DNA of 64,000 nucleotides from an uncultured Porphyromonadaceae bacterium (GTDB lineage: Bacteria > Bacteroidota > Bacteroidia > Bacteroidales > Barnesiellaceae). The translations under genes and the position numbers were made by a program. Shown one piece after another: positions 1 to 8,705 of the stretch. The stretch's first letter is position 1. The number at the start of each line of letters is the position of its first letter. The notes under the pieces were generated by a model that did not search any database, was not told the DNA's origin, and worked only from the letters and a program-made list of their open reading frames with translations. The stretch lies in the NCBI GenBank assembly GCA_900538555.1, contig UPYI01000002.1, forward strand, positions 1 to 64,000, in the 5' to 3' direction.

Positions 1-828
1 GACAAAGACCGTAACATTGCTTGATCCGCCGACTGCAATCTCGCCTTGCTGCAAAGAGAACGACAGCCACGGGACATCGATGCCGCTGATATACCACGAC
101 ACGACTCCGTTGCCTGTGTTGTATATCGAGAACATCCGGTCGGAATAGTCGGTACCGAAATCCAGAACCGAAGTGGAAAGTTCTGCCGACAACTCGGCGG
201 AACTGTTCTCTACATCAACCCGAACTGAAACCGAGAGCAACACACCGTCGGCATCGATTGTAAATTCGGTCGTCTGCGCAGACTTGATCGCATCCCGATC
301 AATGGAAGCCACGATCTCGCTCGACTGACCTTTTGCCGTCTCGCCTTGCATCGGGTAGAACGACAGCCACGGGACATTAACCCCGCTGATAAACCACGAT
401 ACCGAAGATGCACCCGTATTATACAACAAAAGCGTAAATTCAGATTTGCCCGCGCCGAAATCCAACACAGAGGTAGAAAGCCGCACCGACGACGAACTGG
501 TAGCCGGAGCAAGCGATATATTCCCCAGTGTACGGCTTCCGGCAAATACCGGGATTTGCCGACTAACCGCCTTATAACCAGTAGCCCGTGCTTGAAGGGT
601 ATATTCTCCCGGTGTCAGACCGGCAAACTCGTAATATCCTTCTGCGTCCGTCGTTGCAGAAAAATCTCCGGGAGAAAGCGTCATAGAAACGCCTCTAAGC
701 AAATCGATTGTTTCAGCATCCGATACAACTCCGTAAATAGCTCCCACATCCGAAGTTTCATCGGATGAACAAGCCGATAAAAGCAAGCCGCAAAACAGCA
801 CCTGCACAACAAACAAATACTTTTTCAT
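1..828 (-). CDS. BACON-type surface lipoprotein, 3' end outside window
   Basis: The frame is open from an ATG at 826-828 to the window edge (276 codons, no stop), so the C-terminus is missing. The N-terminus has a basic start, a hydrophobic stretch and a lipobox (LLLSACSSDE), which predicts an outer-membrane or cell-surface lipoprotein. Residues about 25-95 look like a carboxypeptidase-regulatory-like beta-sandwich. Two similar repeats of about 90 residues follow, each with a VLDFG strand, a central SW[FY]ISG segment and VPWLSF, typical of BACON domains, which in Bacteroidota often sit in glycan-binding or adhesive proteins. The second repeat is cut by the edge. Binding of glycan or mucin is inferred from the family only. 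A possible promoter -7 box lies at 1109-1116, giving a long leader. Confidence 0.75.
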   Translation of the reverse strand, partial: MKKYLFVVQVLFCGLLLSACSSDETSDVGAIYGVVSDAETIDLLRGVSMTLSPGDFSATTDAEGYYEFAGLTPGEYTLQARATGYKAVSRQIPVFAGSRTLGNISLAPATSSSSVRLSTSVLDFGAGKSEFTLLLYNTGASSVSWFISGVNVPWLSFYPMQGETAKGQSSEIVASIDRDAIKSAQTTEFTIDADGVLLSVSVRVDVENSSAELSAELSTSVLDFGTDYSDRMFSIYNTGNGVVSWYISGIDVPWLSFSLQQGEIAVGGSSNVTVFV

Positions 829-1207
829 TATAGCTATTCAATAGATAAATACAATGTTATTCATCCCGTCAGGTCGAAAGATTCTTCATCTCTATCCGTA
901 AAAAGACATCCGAAGTCGATTCGATAAACGTCCCCCCTTCAAAGCTCATGTCCGAAGATCGGCAAAGGGAAATACCGGTATCTTCCGGAACGCTCCAAAG
1001 CAAGGCATGCCGCCATATTGCGTTACGCCAAACGCGGGGGAAAAATCGGGAAAGTCGGAAACAGGCACAATTTTACTTGAACTATGCCGAGCCGCCTCCT
1101 ATATTCTGCAAATATACAAAAACAAATTTATACAATAAAACACTTGCGAGATATTTAGCTATAATATATATAAAGATTTACACAACCCACCACTAACACT
1201 CAATATA
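829..1207. other. Intergenic stretch without a recognisable gene
   Basis: About 380 bases between the BACON lipoprotein gene and the 3' end of the PAP2 gene. The only signal I see is a minus-strand TATATTTG (complement of 1109-1116), a Bacteroidota -7 box that could drive the lipoprotein gene; no TTG sits at the proper distance upstream. The part nearest the PAP2 stop is AT-rich. Short open frames here have no coding features. Confidence 0.5.
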
Positions 1208-2545
1208 TCAAAACAAGATGCTCACCATCGTGCCTACGGTAAACGCATGGATATCGGAATGAAAACTTCCCGACCGGGTCACACCGATCGCCTCCGACGG
1301 TTGCACCGACACCGGCATATCGGAATAGCTGTAATCGCAAAACAATCTCACACCCAGATTCCGGCGAGCCAGATACGACATGGAAATACCCGTCGTCAAT
1401 CCGAAGCCTACCGGCTCGGGAACTATCGTTTCACGGATCAGCGACTTTTGGAATCCGGTCACACCCAGTAACAACTTGGCACCCGGTCGCCAACGACGGG
1501 TAAGCGGATAAGAGAAATAGGGACCGATCTCCCCCCGCATCATACTGAGCGAATTGACCGGCAACAGGCTGTTTCCCTTAATTTTTGCCGGAAGACTCGA
1601 AACCGAAAACAATCCGCCGACACCCAAAAAACGATTCCAGAACCACGCTCCTTCCACACCCATGCGGGCACCCATATCGAGATTCAATTGCAGGTCACTG
1701 CCTATGCCCGGCGTTCCGGCATTCAACAGATAGCCCATATATATTCCCAGAAAAGAAGGTACATCCGCCACCTCTTTGGGTACATCATCGTTCATTTTCA
1801 GACCCTTATCCTTAAATATCAGATCGGAGAAAAAATATCCCAGTTCGGTCGATAGAATACCGATACCCGCTCCTGCCAACACATCCGAAAGCCAATGCCG
1901 GTTGTTCAGAATACGGGAAATCCCGACAAACGAAGCAACCGTATATCCGCCGATGCTATACCACCGGCTACGGCAACCGTATTCCTTGTGCAACATGGTA
2001 GCCGCCATAAATACCGTAGCCGTATGACCCGACGGAAAAGAGTTCCGGCTCGACCCGTCGGGACGACGCTCTTTCACCGTATATTTGATCGCATTCACCA
2101 TACCCGCCATCAACGCTACCGAAAAAGCATCGGATACGAGCATGCGCCCCCACGAACTACGGCTTTTCACGCCGAATGCTTTCAGACCCAACATCACTAC
2201 CGCCGGAGAGTATTGCAGGTAATCGTCGTAGACATACCGGAACTTAGGGACATATTCCACACGCAACGACCGGAACTCATTCCTGCCGATAGCCTGCACC
2301 AACAAACCGCCGGCAATCAACGGCACACTGGCATGGGTTATCTGATACGCCCTCGACGCCACCACCTTATCGCCCCATAAATGCAAACGGATCATTCGCG
2401 GAGTATTCCACCCGGGATAATCGGGATACGGATTTTCCAACGGAAGCCGGAGAGGTTGCGCCACGGTGTCCGCACACGACACAGACACAGTTCCGAATAC
2501 CGGCAACCCAACCATAAACAAACAAATAAAAAGCAATACTCTCAT
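1208..2545 (-). CDS. PAP2-family membrane phosphatase with C-terminal barrel-like domain
   Basis: A 445-residue protein from the ATG at 2545. A start 49 codons upstream would add an unlikely leader and lies before the predicted promoter at 2606-2613. A signal peptide ends near residue 25. The PAP2/type-2 phosphatidic acid phosphatase signature is complete: KYTVKERRP (154-162), PSGHT (171-175), and R211 with H217 in RILNNRH. PAP2 enzymes remove phosphate from lipid substrates such as phosphatidic acid, undecaprenyl pyrophosphate or lipid A at the periplasmic face. Residues about 265-445 are not part of PAP2: they show alternating short strands and end in a terminal Phe, as in outer-membrane beta-barrels. 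The substrate cannot be told from sequence; lipid A or undecaprenyl-PP are alternatives. Confidence 0.85.
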   Translation of the reverse strand: MRVLLFICLFMVGLPVFGTVSVSCADTVAQPLRLPLENPYPDYPGWNTPRMIRLHLWGDKVVASRAYQITHASVPLIAGGLLVQAIGRNEFRSLRVEYVPKFRYVYDDYLQYSPAVVMLGLKAFGVKSRSSWGRMLVSDAFSVALMAGMVNAIKYTVKERRPDGSSRNSFPSGHTATVFMAATMLHKEYGCRSRWYSIGGYTVASFVGISRILNNRHWLSDVLAGAGIGILSTELGYFFSDLIFKDKGLKMNDDVPKEVADVPSFLGIYMGYLLNAGTPGIGSDLQLNLDMGARMGVEGAWFWNRFLGVGGLFSVSSLPAKIKGNSLLPVNSLSMMRGEIGPYFSYPLTRRWRPGAKLLLGVTGFQKSLIRETIVPEPVGFGLTTGISMSYLARRNLGVRLFCDYSYSDMPVSVQPSEAIGVTRSGSFHSDIHAFTVGTMVSILF

Positions 2546-2605
2546 ACGACAATCCTTTCTGAAAGGCGAAACAGGACAATTTCGTGCCCATAAAGATATA
2601 TGGCG

Positions 2606-2613
2606 CAAATGTA
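2606..2613 (-). promoter_or_regulatory. -7 promoter box of the PAP2 gene
   Basis: The minus strand reads TACATTTG, matching the Bacteroidota TAnnTTTG -7 element, about 60 bases before the ATG at 2545. The nearest TTG is about 26 bases upstream, longer than the usual 19-20, so the -33 part is weak. Confidence 0.5.
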
Positions 2614-2762
2614 CAACTTTTATTCTATATAATATATTACAATAATATAACAACCGGCTCATCCGCCAATTCTTTGTTCCGGCAATAAACAACTTGGAAT
2701 TCCTGCTGTTTTATTCATAGGAAAAATTCAAGCGGGCAATCCCGCTGTATATTATTTTTTTG

Positions 2763-2770
2763 TACCTTTG
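2763..2770 (+). promoter_or_regulatory. -7 promoter box of gpmI
   Basis: TACCTTTG fits the TAnnTTTG consensus and gives a leader of roughly 130 bases. No clear TTG lies 19-20 bases upstream; instead a perfect small inverted repeat (AGCGGG-CAAT-CCCGCT, 2731-2746) ends just inside the -33/-7 spacer and might be an operator. Confidence 0.5.
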
Positions 2771-2905
2771 CCGACGCGGAATGTACCGATGCCAACGAGC
2801 CGACCGAATCGAACACGGCATCGTGCATTCGAAAAGATTGTCATCGCAAAGCAGAAGTATATAAATACTTATTCAACAGGTAATTAATTTAAATACATAT
2901 TCATT

Positions 2906-4420
2906 ATGAGCAAAAAAGCGCTTCTCATGATTCTCGACGGATGGGGAATCGGAAATCACACCAAATCCGACGTTATCTACAATACGCCCACCCCTTACTG
3001 GGACTATCTGACAAAGACATATCCCAACTCACAATTGCAAGCCAGCGGCGAAAACGTAGGTCTGCCCGACGGACAGATGGGCAACTCGGAAGTAGGTCAC
3101 CTCAACATCGGTGCCGGTCGCGTCGTATATCAAGACCTTGTGAAGATCAATAAGGCATGTGCCGACAATTCCATACTGAACAACAAAGAGATTGTTTCAG
3201 CCTACTCCTACGCAAAAGAACATGGCAAAAGCGTACACTTGATGGGGCTGACCTCGAATGGCGGCGTACACAGTTCGCTCGACCACCTGTTCAAATTGTG
3301 CGATATTGCCAAAGAATACGGCATCGACAACACTTTCGTCCACTGCTTCATGGACGGACGCGATACCGACCCGAGAAGCGGTAAAGGATTCATCGCAGAA
3401 CTGGAAGCCCATTGCGCCCAATCGGCAGGAAAAGTGGCATCGATCATCGGACGTTATTATGCCATGGACCGCGACAAACGTTGGGAGCGGGTAAAAGTCG
3501 CTTACGACCTGTTGGTAAACGGTATCGGTAAAAAAGCCGACAACATGGTACAAGCCATGCAGGAATCGTACGACGAAGGAGTTACCGACGAATTCGTCAA
3601 ACCGATCGTAAACAGCCAGGTAGACGGACGCATACAGGAAGGCGACGTAGTGATATTCTTCAACTACCGGAACGACCGTGCGAAAGAACTCACTATCGCC
3701 CTCACACAACACGACATCCCCGAAGCCGACATGCATACCATCCCCGGGCTGCAATACTATTGCATGACTCCGTACGATGCCTCGTTCACCGGCATACATA
3801 TCCTTTTCGACAAAGAGAATGTAAAAAACACATTGGGCGAATATCTTTCCGACAACCGAAAAGCACAATTGCATATTGCCGAAACCGAAAAATACGCACA
3901 TGTCACATTCTTCTTCAACGGCGGGCGTGAAACTCCGTACGAAGGTGAAGAACGCATACTGGTCGCATCGCCCAAAGTAGCCACATACGACCTCAAACCC
4001 GAGATGAGCGCGTATGAAGTGAAAGACAAACTGGTTGCCGCCATCAACGAAAACAAATACGATTTCATCGTCGTAAACTTCGCCAACGGCGACATGGTAG
4101 GTCACACCGGAGTCTACGAAGCAATCGAAAAAGCAGTGGTAGCCGTCGATGCCTGCGTAAAAGATACCATCGAAGCCGCCAAAGCCAACGGTTACGAAGC
4201 GATCATCATAGCCGACCACGGTAACGCCGATAACGCACTCAACGCCGACGGAACACCCAACACGGCACACTCGCTCAACCCCGTGCCCTGCGTATATGTA
4301 ACCGAGAACAAAAACGCACATATCGAGAACGGTATTCTGGCTGACGTAGCCCCGACGATTCTGCATATCATGGGGTTGCCCCAACCTGCCGAAATGAGCG
4401 GCCATAATTTGATAAAATAA
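2906..4420 (+). CDS. gpmI: 2,3-bisphosphoglycerate-independent phosphoglycerate mutase
   Basis: A 504-residue cytosolic enzyme of glycolysis and gluconeogenesis that interconverts 3- and 2-phosphoglycerate with two Mn ions. The N-terminus has the metal-binding MILDGWGIG (Asp11), the phosphorylated serine Ser61 in GNSEVGHLNIGAG, and the C-terminal metal motifs GHTG and ADHGNADN. Length matches the family (about 505-515). It stands alone: its own promoter box is upstream and a strong intrinsic terminator (4461-4512) follows. Shorter open frames inside or antisense to it are shadows. Confidence 0.97.
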   Translation: MSKKALLMILDGWGIGNHTKSDVIYNTPTPYWDYLTKTYPNSQLQASGENVGLPDGQMGNSEVGHLNIGAGRVVYQDLVKINKACADNSILNNKEIVSAYSYAKEHGKSVHLMGLTSNGGVHSSLDHLFKLCDIAKEYGIDNTFVHCFMDGRDTDPRSGKGFIAELEAHCAQSAGKVASIIGRYYAMDRDKRWERVKVAYDLLVNGIGKKADNMVQAMQESYDEGVTDEFVKPIVNSQVDGRIQEGDVVIFFNYRNDRAKELTIALTQHDIPEADMHTIPGLQYYCMTPYDASFTGIHILFDKENVKNTLGEYLSDNRKAQLHIAETEKYAHVTFFFNGGRETPYEGEERILVASPKVATYDLKPEMSAYEVKDKLVAAINENKYDFIVVNFANGDMVGHTGVYEAIEKAVVAVDACVKDTIEAAKANGYEAIIIADHGNADNALNADGTPNTAHSLNPVPCVYVTENKNAHIENGILADVAPTILHIMGLPQPAEMSGHNLIK

Positions 4421-4460
4421 TTCCCGTAAAGCCTGACAGCCGGCGGGAACCGCCAACAAG

Positions 4461-4512
4461 CCGGCGCTATCGATCCGGCACAAACGCCGAAGATAGCGCC
4501 GGTTTCATTTTT
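4461..4512 (+). terminator. Intrinsic terminator of gpmI
   Basis: Perfect 11-bp stem (CCGGCGCTATC at 4461-4471 with GATAGCGCCGG at 4492-4502) followed by TTTCATTTTT. It ends about 50 bases before the next start codon. Confidence 0.85.
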
Positions 4513-4561
4513 CTTGCCACATCAGAAAGAGACAGTGAATACAACCGACCACGAAAAAATT

Positions 4562-5143
4562 ATGCTGCAAATAAACGACACGCTGATCAGCCTCGACCTG
4601 ATCGAGCGATTTTTCATCTGCGATCTGGACAAATGTCACGGAGAATGTTGCATCGAAGGCGATGCCGGTGCCCCGCTTGAAGAGGAAGAACGGCACAAAC
4701 TCAAAGAAATATTGCCGCTGATCTGGGACGATCTTTTGCCCGAAGCACAAGAGGTGATCAAGAGTCAGGGTGTCGCATACATCGACGAAGAGGGCGACTT
4801 GGTGACCTCGATCGTCAATGGCAAAGATTGCGTATTCACCTGCTACGACAAAAACGGACTTTGCCAATGTGCCGTGGAGAAAGCCTATCGAGCCGGAAAG
4901 ACCGACTTTTACAAACCGATCTCGTGTCACCTCTACCCCGTACGCATAAAACGATATTCCGACTTTACCGCCATTAATTATCACCGTTGGAAAATCTGTA
5001 AAGCGGCAGAAGTGCTCGGAAGAAAAGAAGGCGTACGCGCCTACCAGTTCTTAGAAAAACCGCTGGTCAGGAAGTTCGGGCAGGTTTGGTACGACGAATT
5101 GAAAGAAGCAGCCCAAGCCTACCTCGACGAATACGGAAAATAA
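4562..5143 (+). CDS. DUF3109 family cysteine-rich protein
   Basis: A 193-residue cytosolic protein of unknown function. The start at 4562 is preferred over 4514 because the family begins at MLQINDTLISLDL and the extra upstream codons are close to the terminator hairpin. Conserved cysteines occur as CDLDKCHGECC near residues 21-30 and later in DCVFTC, LCQC, SCHLYP and KIC, a spacing consistent with iron-sulfur or zinc binding, as in YkgJ-like proteins. That role is an inference; no activity is established. No clear promoter of its own is visible, so read-through from gpmI is possible. Confidence 0.85.
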   Translation: MLQINDTLISLDLIERFFICDLDKCHGECCIEGDAGAPLEEEERHKLKEILPLIWDDLLPEAQEVIKSQGVAYIDEEGDLVTSIVNGKDCVFTCYDKNGLCQCAVEKAYRAGKTDFYKPISCHLYPVRIKRYSDFTAINYHRWKICKAAEVLGRKEGVRAYQFLEKPLVRKFGQVWYDELKEAAQAYLDEYGK

Positions 5144-5248
5144 AACTCCGAATCGTTTTGCATCCGCATCCGGATATATGCGATACCGGAACCGAAAGGG
5201 ATATAAAAACTTCTATAAACCGAGTTCTGTTGCATCCGTAGGGGTTAG

Positions 5249-5380
5249 GCAAAAAAAATAATCGAGTTTATTTTTTCTACACTCACCTTTTGCTATATTT
5301 GGCTTATGCCCAATATTGAGCGGTTCGGCATAAAAAATAATCGAGTTTATTTTTTCTACACTCACCTTTTGCTATATTTG
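5249..5380 (+). repeat. Tandem duplication carrying a hairpin and promoter-like end
   Basis: Two nearly identical copies of about 53 bp, 79 bp apart (5249-5301 and 5328-5380). Each copy has an inverted repeat (AAAAAATAA, short loop, TTATTTTTT) followed by CTACACTCACCTTTTGCT and ending in the -7 box TATATTTG (5294-5301 and 5373-5380). Both could start transcription toward the secreted-protein gene at 5491; the downstream box would give a leader of about 100 bases. A related third copy is at 18325-18368. The rest of the 5144-5490 gap holds nothing else I recognise. Confidence 0.8.
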
Positions 5381-5490
5381 TACTTCCGAGATGCTGGAAC
5401 GCGCAGGAATAAAACAGGATATACACCTAAAATTCTTCCGGACCGACAGCTATCGGAAGATGAATAGCAACCATTTTTAGAAATTCAATT

Positions 5491-7848
5491 ATGAGAAAAA
5501 GCTACTTTTTTTTAATCGCCATGCTTATCGGACTGACGACGCAATTCGCCACCGCACAAAGCACGAACGAGACTTACACCAACCTATTGGACAATCCCGG
5601 GTTCGAAACGTATAAAAGCAATGCGCTATTCGGCGACACATTCGACGATTGGGAATTCAATATGGGATCGATCTTTGTCGAAAAAGACCGCGTATTCGAA
5701 GGAGAAACCGCCGTTCGCATTTACGACACACAAGTAAACAACCTCAAACCCTACTTGGCACAATTGGTTTCGGGGGTAATCAATCCGTTTACCGAAGGTG
5801 AAAAATATCACTACCAGATCAGATACTGTATCCTGAAATCGACCGGGATGCAAGATATTACACTGGCAAGCAGTTGGAAGCAGTCGGACGATGATCTGGC
5901 TCACGACAGCAGCAAGTTGAACGGGAAATCGTTCACCGGAGAAATCGGTGTATGGGAAACCATCTCGATAGAAACGACCGTACCCCCGTTGGACAAGACA
6001 TTGCTCGGGCAGGTAGTATCGTTCTATTTCCGCATAAACGTAGCCGAGAACTGCGAAGTTCTGTTCGACGATTTCCAATTCATCAAAACCGGCGAAGCAG
6101 AAGTCGTGCCGCCCACCGGAGGCTTGGTTATCACGCCGTCCAAATTCGACGCATTCAGTACGAAAATCAATGTCCCGGTATCGCAGGAACTGACACTGCA
6201 ATCGGCGGCAATCGAAAAACTGACGTTCGAGATCGTAGGCAAAGACAACGCACAATTCTCCGTATCCACGTCGGAGCTCACACCGACCGGATCGGATAAA
6301 GTCACCGTGACCTATAACCCGACCGCAGCATCGGCAAACCATACCGCCACATTGTTCATCGACTGTCCGGGGCACACGGAATACTCCACCTCCATCAGCC
6401 TGAGAGGCTCTTGCTACGATCCGCAGAACCCGCCGACCATCACGGCAAGTCCGCTCAACCTCTCCGACTTCAAGGCAGACGCCGGCATGGTACATACCCA
6501 AAACGTTTCGGTTTCCAGCCAAAACATTCTGGACTATTACATCACCGCACAGATCGTATCGGCATCCGAACCCGGAATATTCACACTGAATTCGAGCGCC
6601 GTCCTTAAAAATGCGGAAACCACGATGGAAGTATCGTTCCGCCCGAAAAAATCGGGAGAATACACCGCCACCGTAGCATTGAGTTCGATCTACGCAGAAA
6701 CCGTATATGTTTCATTAAGCGGTACTTGCACCAAGAACGGAGATGAATTGCCCACCGAAGGCGACGAGCTCGTATTGGTAACCGACAATCCGCGCGTATT
6801 GCTGCACGAAACCTTCGACAACGTCGAGAAGAACAAACCGTTTGCTATCGACGGCTGGAAAAACGTAGCGGTAAAAAACAAACGTGCATGGTGGGGTTAT
6901 CAATTCGACGATGGAGAAAAAGCCGCCAAAGTAACCGCTTACAACTCGATCATCACCGACGAAGTGCCCTATGAAATGTGGTTGATCACGCCCGCGCTCG
7001 ATTTCAAGAATGCAGCGTCTAAGATCTTCACTTTCCGGGTAATGGGAACCCTGTTGCTCGAAACATCCGACTCCGAACTGGGACTCTATTATATCGTGCC
7101 CGATGGCAACGACGGAATCTACCGTGAAAAGATTACAGTCGATATACCGCGTATAGCCGATTATAACGATGAGTGGTTCGAATTTCACATCGACCTCACC
7201 GGTCAGGAACTGGAAGATGTATTCTTCATGGGATTCTGTTTCAGCTCCACCGGAGGAACCGCCTCTTCGACCAGCTACTATATCGACGACGTATCGTTCG
7301 GCAGAACCGATCTGCCCGCGATCACTTCGCCGGAACAGATTATCGACATCAATTGCAAAGTAAATGAACTCGGCACGTCGAAAGAAATTCTGGTGAGTGG
7401 AAGCAACCTGACGGAAGAGATCACCGTATCGGTCGGCGGAAGCAACAAGAGCAAGTTCGAAGCCTCTGTCGCTACATTGCCCCAAACCGGCGGATCGTTC
7501 ACCGTAACATTCAGCCCCGAAGAAATCGGTTTGCACGAAGCCTATGTAAAACTCTCGTCGCGCGGCGCAGCCGACCGTTATATCATTCTTTACGGACACA
7601 GTTCTGCAACCGGCGGCATTGACGAAACCGAAGCTCCCGCAGCCAAGATCATCGGCGGAAATGAAGCTATCGTCATTTCTGCGGCACAAACTGGAACTGC
7701 AACGGTCTACACGACCGACGGACGACTGACGGCTCAAAAACAGATCGAGGCGGAATCCGTAGAAAGCATCACACTTCCGCGAGGAATCTACGTAGTTCAT
7801 TTCACGTCTGCCGTACAGAACACGACACAAAAAGTAACCGTAAAATAA
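5491..7848 (+). CDS. Secreted multi-domain anchor/Ig-like protein with C-terminal sorting domain
   Basis: A 785-residue exported protein. The signal peptide ends at ATAQ (about residue 23). Residues about 30-200 form a jelly-roll-like module starting NLLDNPGFETY, as in carbohydrate-binding folds. Two choice-of-anchor/Ig-like repeats follow (about 210-310 and 315-415), then a choice-of-anchor J/cleaved-adhesin-like module (about 430-605, starting ETFDN), another Ig-like repeat (about 610-700) and a C-terminal domain of about 75 residues with GIYVVHF near the end, like the export or cell-surface sorting domains of Bacteroidota. No catalytic motif is seen. Adhesion or glycan binding is inferred. 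A duplicated promoter element lies upstream and a family-1 terminator repeat directly downstream. Confidence 0.8.
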   Translation: MRKSYFFLIAMLIGLTTQFATAQSTNETYTNLLDNPGFETYKSNALFGDTFDDWEFNMGSIFVEKDRVFEGETAVRIYDTQVNNLKPYLAQLVSGVINPFTEGEKYHYQIRYCILKSTGMQDITLASSWKQSDDDLAHDSSKLNGKSFTGEIGVWETISIETTVPPLDKTLLGQVVSFYFRINVAENCEVLFDDFQFIKTGEAEVVPPTGGLVITPSKFDAFSTKINVPVSQELTLQSAAIEKLTFEIVGKDNAQFSVSTSELTPTGSDKVTVTYNPTAASANHTATLFIDCPGHTEYSTSISLRGSCYDPQNPPTITASPLNLSDFKADAGMVHTQNVSVSSQNILDYYITAQIVSASEPGIFTLNSSAVLKNAETTMEVSFRPKKSGEYTATVALSSIYAETVYVSLSGTCTKNGDELPTEGDELVLVTDNPRVLLHETFDNVEKNKPFAIDGWKNVAVKNKRAWWGYQFDDGEKAAKVTAYNSIITDEVPYEMWLITPALDFKNAASKIFTFRVMGTLLLETSDSELGLYYIVPDGNDGIYREKITVDIPRIADYNDEWFEFHIDLTGQELEDVFFMGFCFSSTGGTASSTSYYIDDVSFGRTDLPAITSPEQIIDINCKVNELGTSKEILVSGSNLTEEITVSVGGSNKSKFEASVATLPQTGGSFTVTFSPEEIGLHEAYVKLSSRGAADRYIILYGHSSATGGIDETEAPAAKIIGGNEAIVISAAQTGTATVYTTDGRLTAQKQIEAESVESITLPRGIYVVHFTSAVQNTTQKVTVK

Positions 7849-7872
7849 TCGGATAACCATTTCCGGACAAGC

Positions 7873-8035
7873 AAGGGGTTGTATCGAAATGAGAATTTCG
7901 ATACAACCCCTTTTCTGTGCGTTAGAATGTCTAAGATGCAAGACGATGAGGATGACAGGAGTTTATTAACGTAAACGACTTAGCCCGAACTCCGATAGCA
8001 ATGCAGCAGATTGGGCATTATGGCACATCGTCTTG
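7873..8035 (+). repeat. Family-1 terminator-tail repeat, copy A
   Basis: Begins 24 bases after the stop at 7848 with a perfect 18-bp hairpin (7873-7890 with 7895-7912, loop GAGA), which works as a terminator. A tail of about 120 bp follows, conserved in copies at 33757-33918 (minus), 36677-36846 and 40599-40770. The tail has its own small inverted repeat (GTTTATTAACGTAAAC region) and ends CATCGTCTTG. In this copy CAAGACGATG early in the tail can pair with the terminal CATCGTCTTG. Confidence 0.9.
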
Positions 8036-8090
8036 TCGGTACGTTATCTTGCCGTATATCGTACAAGATACGGACACTCACGAGCAGGCA

Positions 8091-8125
8091 AAAAAACGGG
8101 AATCCGCCATGCGGCAGACTCCCGT
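8091..8125 (-). terminator. Intrinsic terminator of the small heat-shock gene
   Basis: On the minus strand, an ACGGGA...TCCCGT stem with inner GC-rich pairing is followed by a run of seven T residues, about 20 bases after the stop codon. Confidence 0.8.
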
Positions 8126-8147
8126 CGTCAAAACCGTTCAAACCCGA

Positions 8148-8576
8148 TTAACGAACGGCTATGCGTTTGGGTTCAGCTTCGACCGGAGCAGAAACTTTCG
8201 GAATCGTAACCGTAAGCACTCCGTTCTCCTGTTTTGCCTGAATCTCATCCTTGCACACATTATCGGGCAAGATCAAAGTTTGTTGGAATTGAGAGTAGGC
8301 AAATTCCCGGCGAAGGTATTTTCCCTTTTTATCTTTCGGGGTCTCTTCCCGTTTGGTTTCAACCGTAATGATCAGGTGATCGTTTTTATCGACCGTCACA
8401 TTAAAATCCTCTTTGGTAATACCCGGAGCGGCAATCTGTACCTCATACTCCTGATCCGTTTCAATGATGTTGATAGCCGGAGCCGAACTACTGGTCTTAG
8501 CAATCCATTCATTGCCGAAGAAATCATTGAAAATGCCGGGCAACCAGCTTTGTTGATGTTTTGTTGTCGGTGTCAT
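8148..8576 (-). CDS. Small heat-shock protein, Hsp20/alpha-crystallin family
   Basis: A 142-residue ATP-independent holdase chaperone that binds unfolding proteins in the cytosol. Residues about 33-135 form the alpha-crystallin domain: start APAINIIETD, central AAPGITKEDFNV, and the conserved ENGVLTVTIPK near the end. The N-terminal arm is short and aromatic (WLPGIFNDFFG), as usual. It has a perfect AGGAGG ribosome binding site, rare in this window, suggesting strong translation. It is monocistronic, with a terminator just downstream. No heat-shock operator (CIRCE) was noticed. Confidence 0.95.
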   Translation of the reverse strand: MTPTTKHQQSWLPGIFNDFFGNEWIAKTSSSAPAINIIETDQEYEVQIAAPGITKEDFNVTVDKNDHLIITVETKREETPKDKKGKYLRREFAYSQFQQTLILPDNVCKDEIQAKQENGVLTVTIPKVSAPVEAEPKRIAVR

Positions 8577-8584
8577 ACACTAAA

Positions 8585-8590
8585 CCTCCT
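8585..8590 (-). promoter_or_regulatory. Strong Shine-Dalgarno site of the hsp20 gene
   Basis: The minus strand reads AGGAGG, ending 8 bases before the ATG at 8576. Most genes here lack such a site, so its presence supports this start and suggests high translation. Confidence 0.75.
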
Positions 8591-8649
8591 ATTAGTTAAA
8601 CATAATTTCTACCGCAGAGGAACAGGATGAATACCCACGGTGTACGAAT

Positions 8650-8683
8650 AAAACAAACCGGCGGAGCAAATTGCTCACGCCGG
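8650..8683 (-). terminator. Intrinsic terminator of the small lipoprotein gene
   Basis: Stem CCGGCG-GAGCAA (8658-8669) pairs with TTGCT-CACGCCGG (8671-8683); on the minus strand it is followed by TTTGTTTTATT. Confidence 0.75.
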
Positions 8684-8705
8684 CGGTGTTAAAATAAGTT
8701 GAATC

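Noticed and set aside
3197..4483. A 428-codon minus-strand frame opposite gpmI
   Set aside because: Shadow frame: Val/Phe/Gly-rich translation of the complementary strand of a highly conserved gene.
7715..7941. Short minus-strand peptides beginning MHLRHSN or MHLRYSN that cross family-1 repeats (also near 36747)
   Set aside because: They arise because the repeat hairpin and tail happen to be open in one frame; their similarity reflects the DNA repeat, not protein selection.
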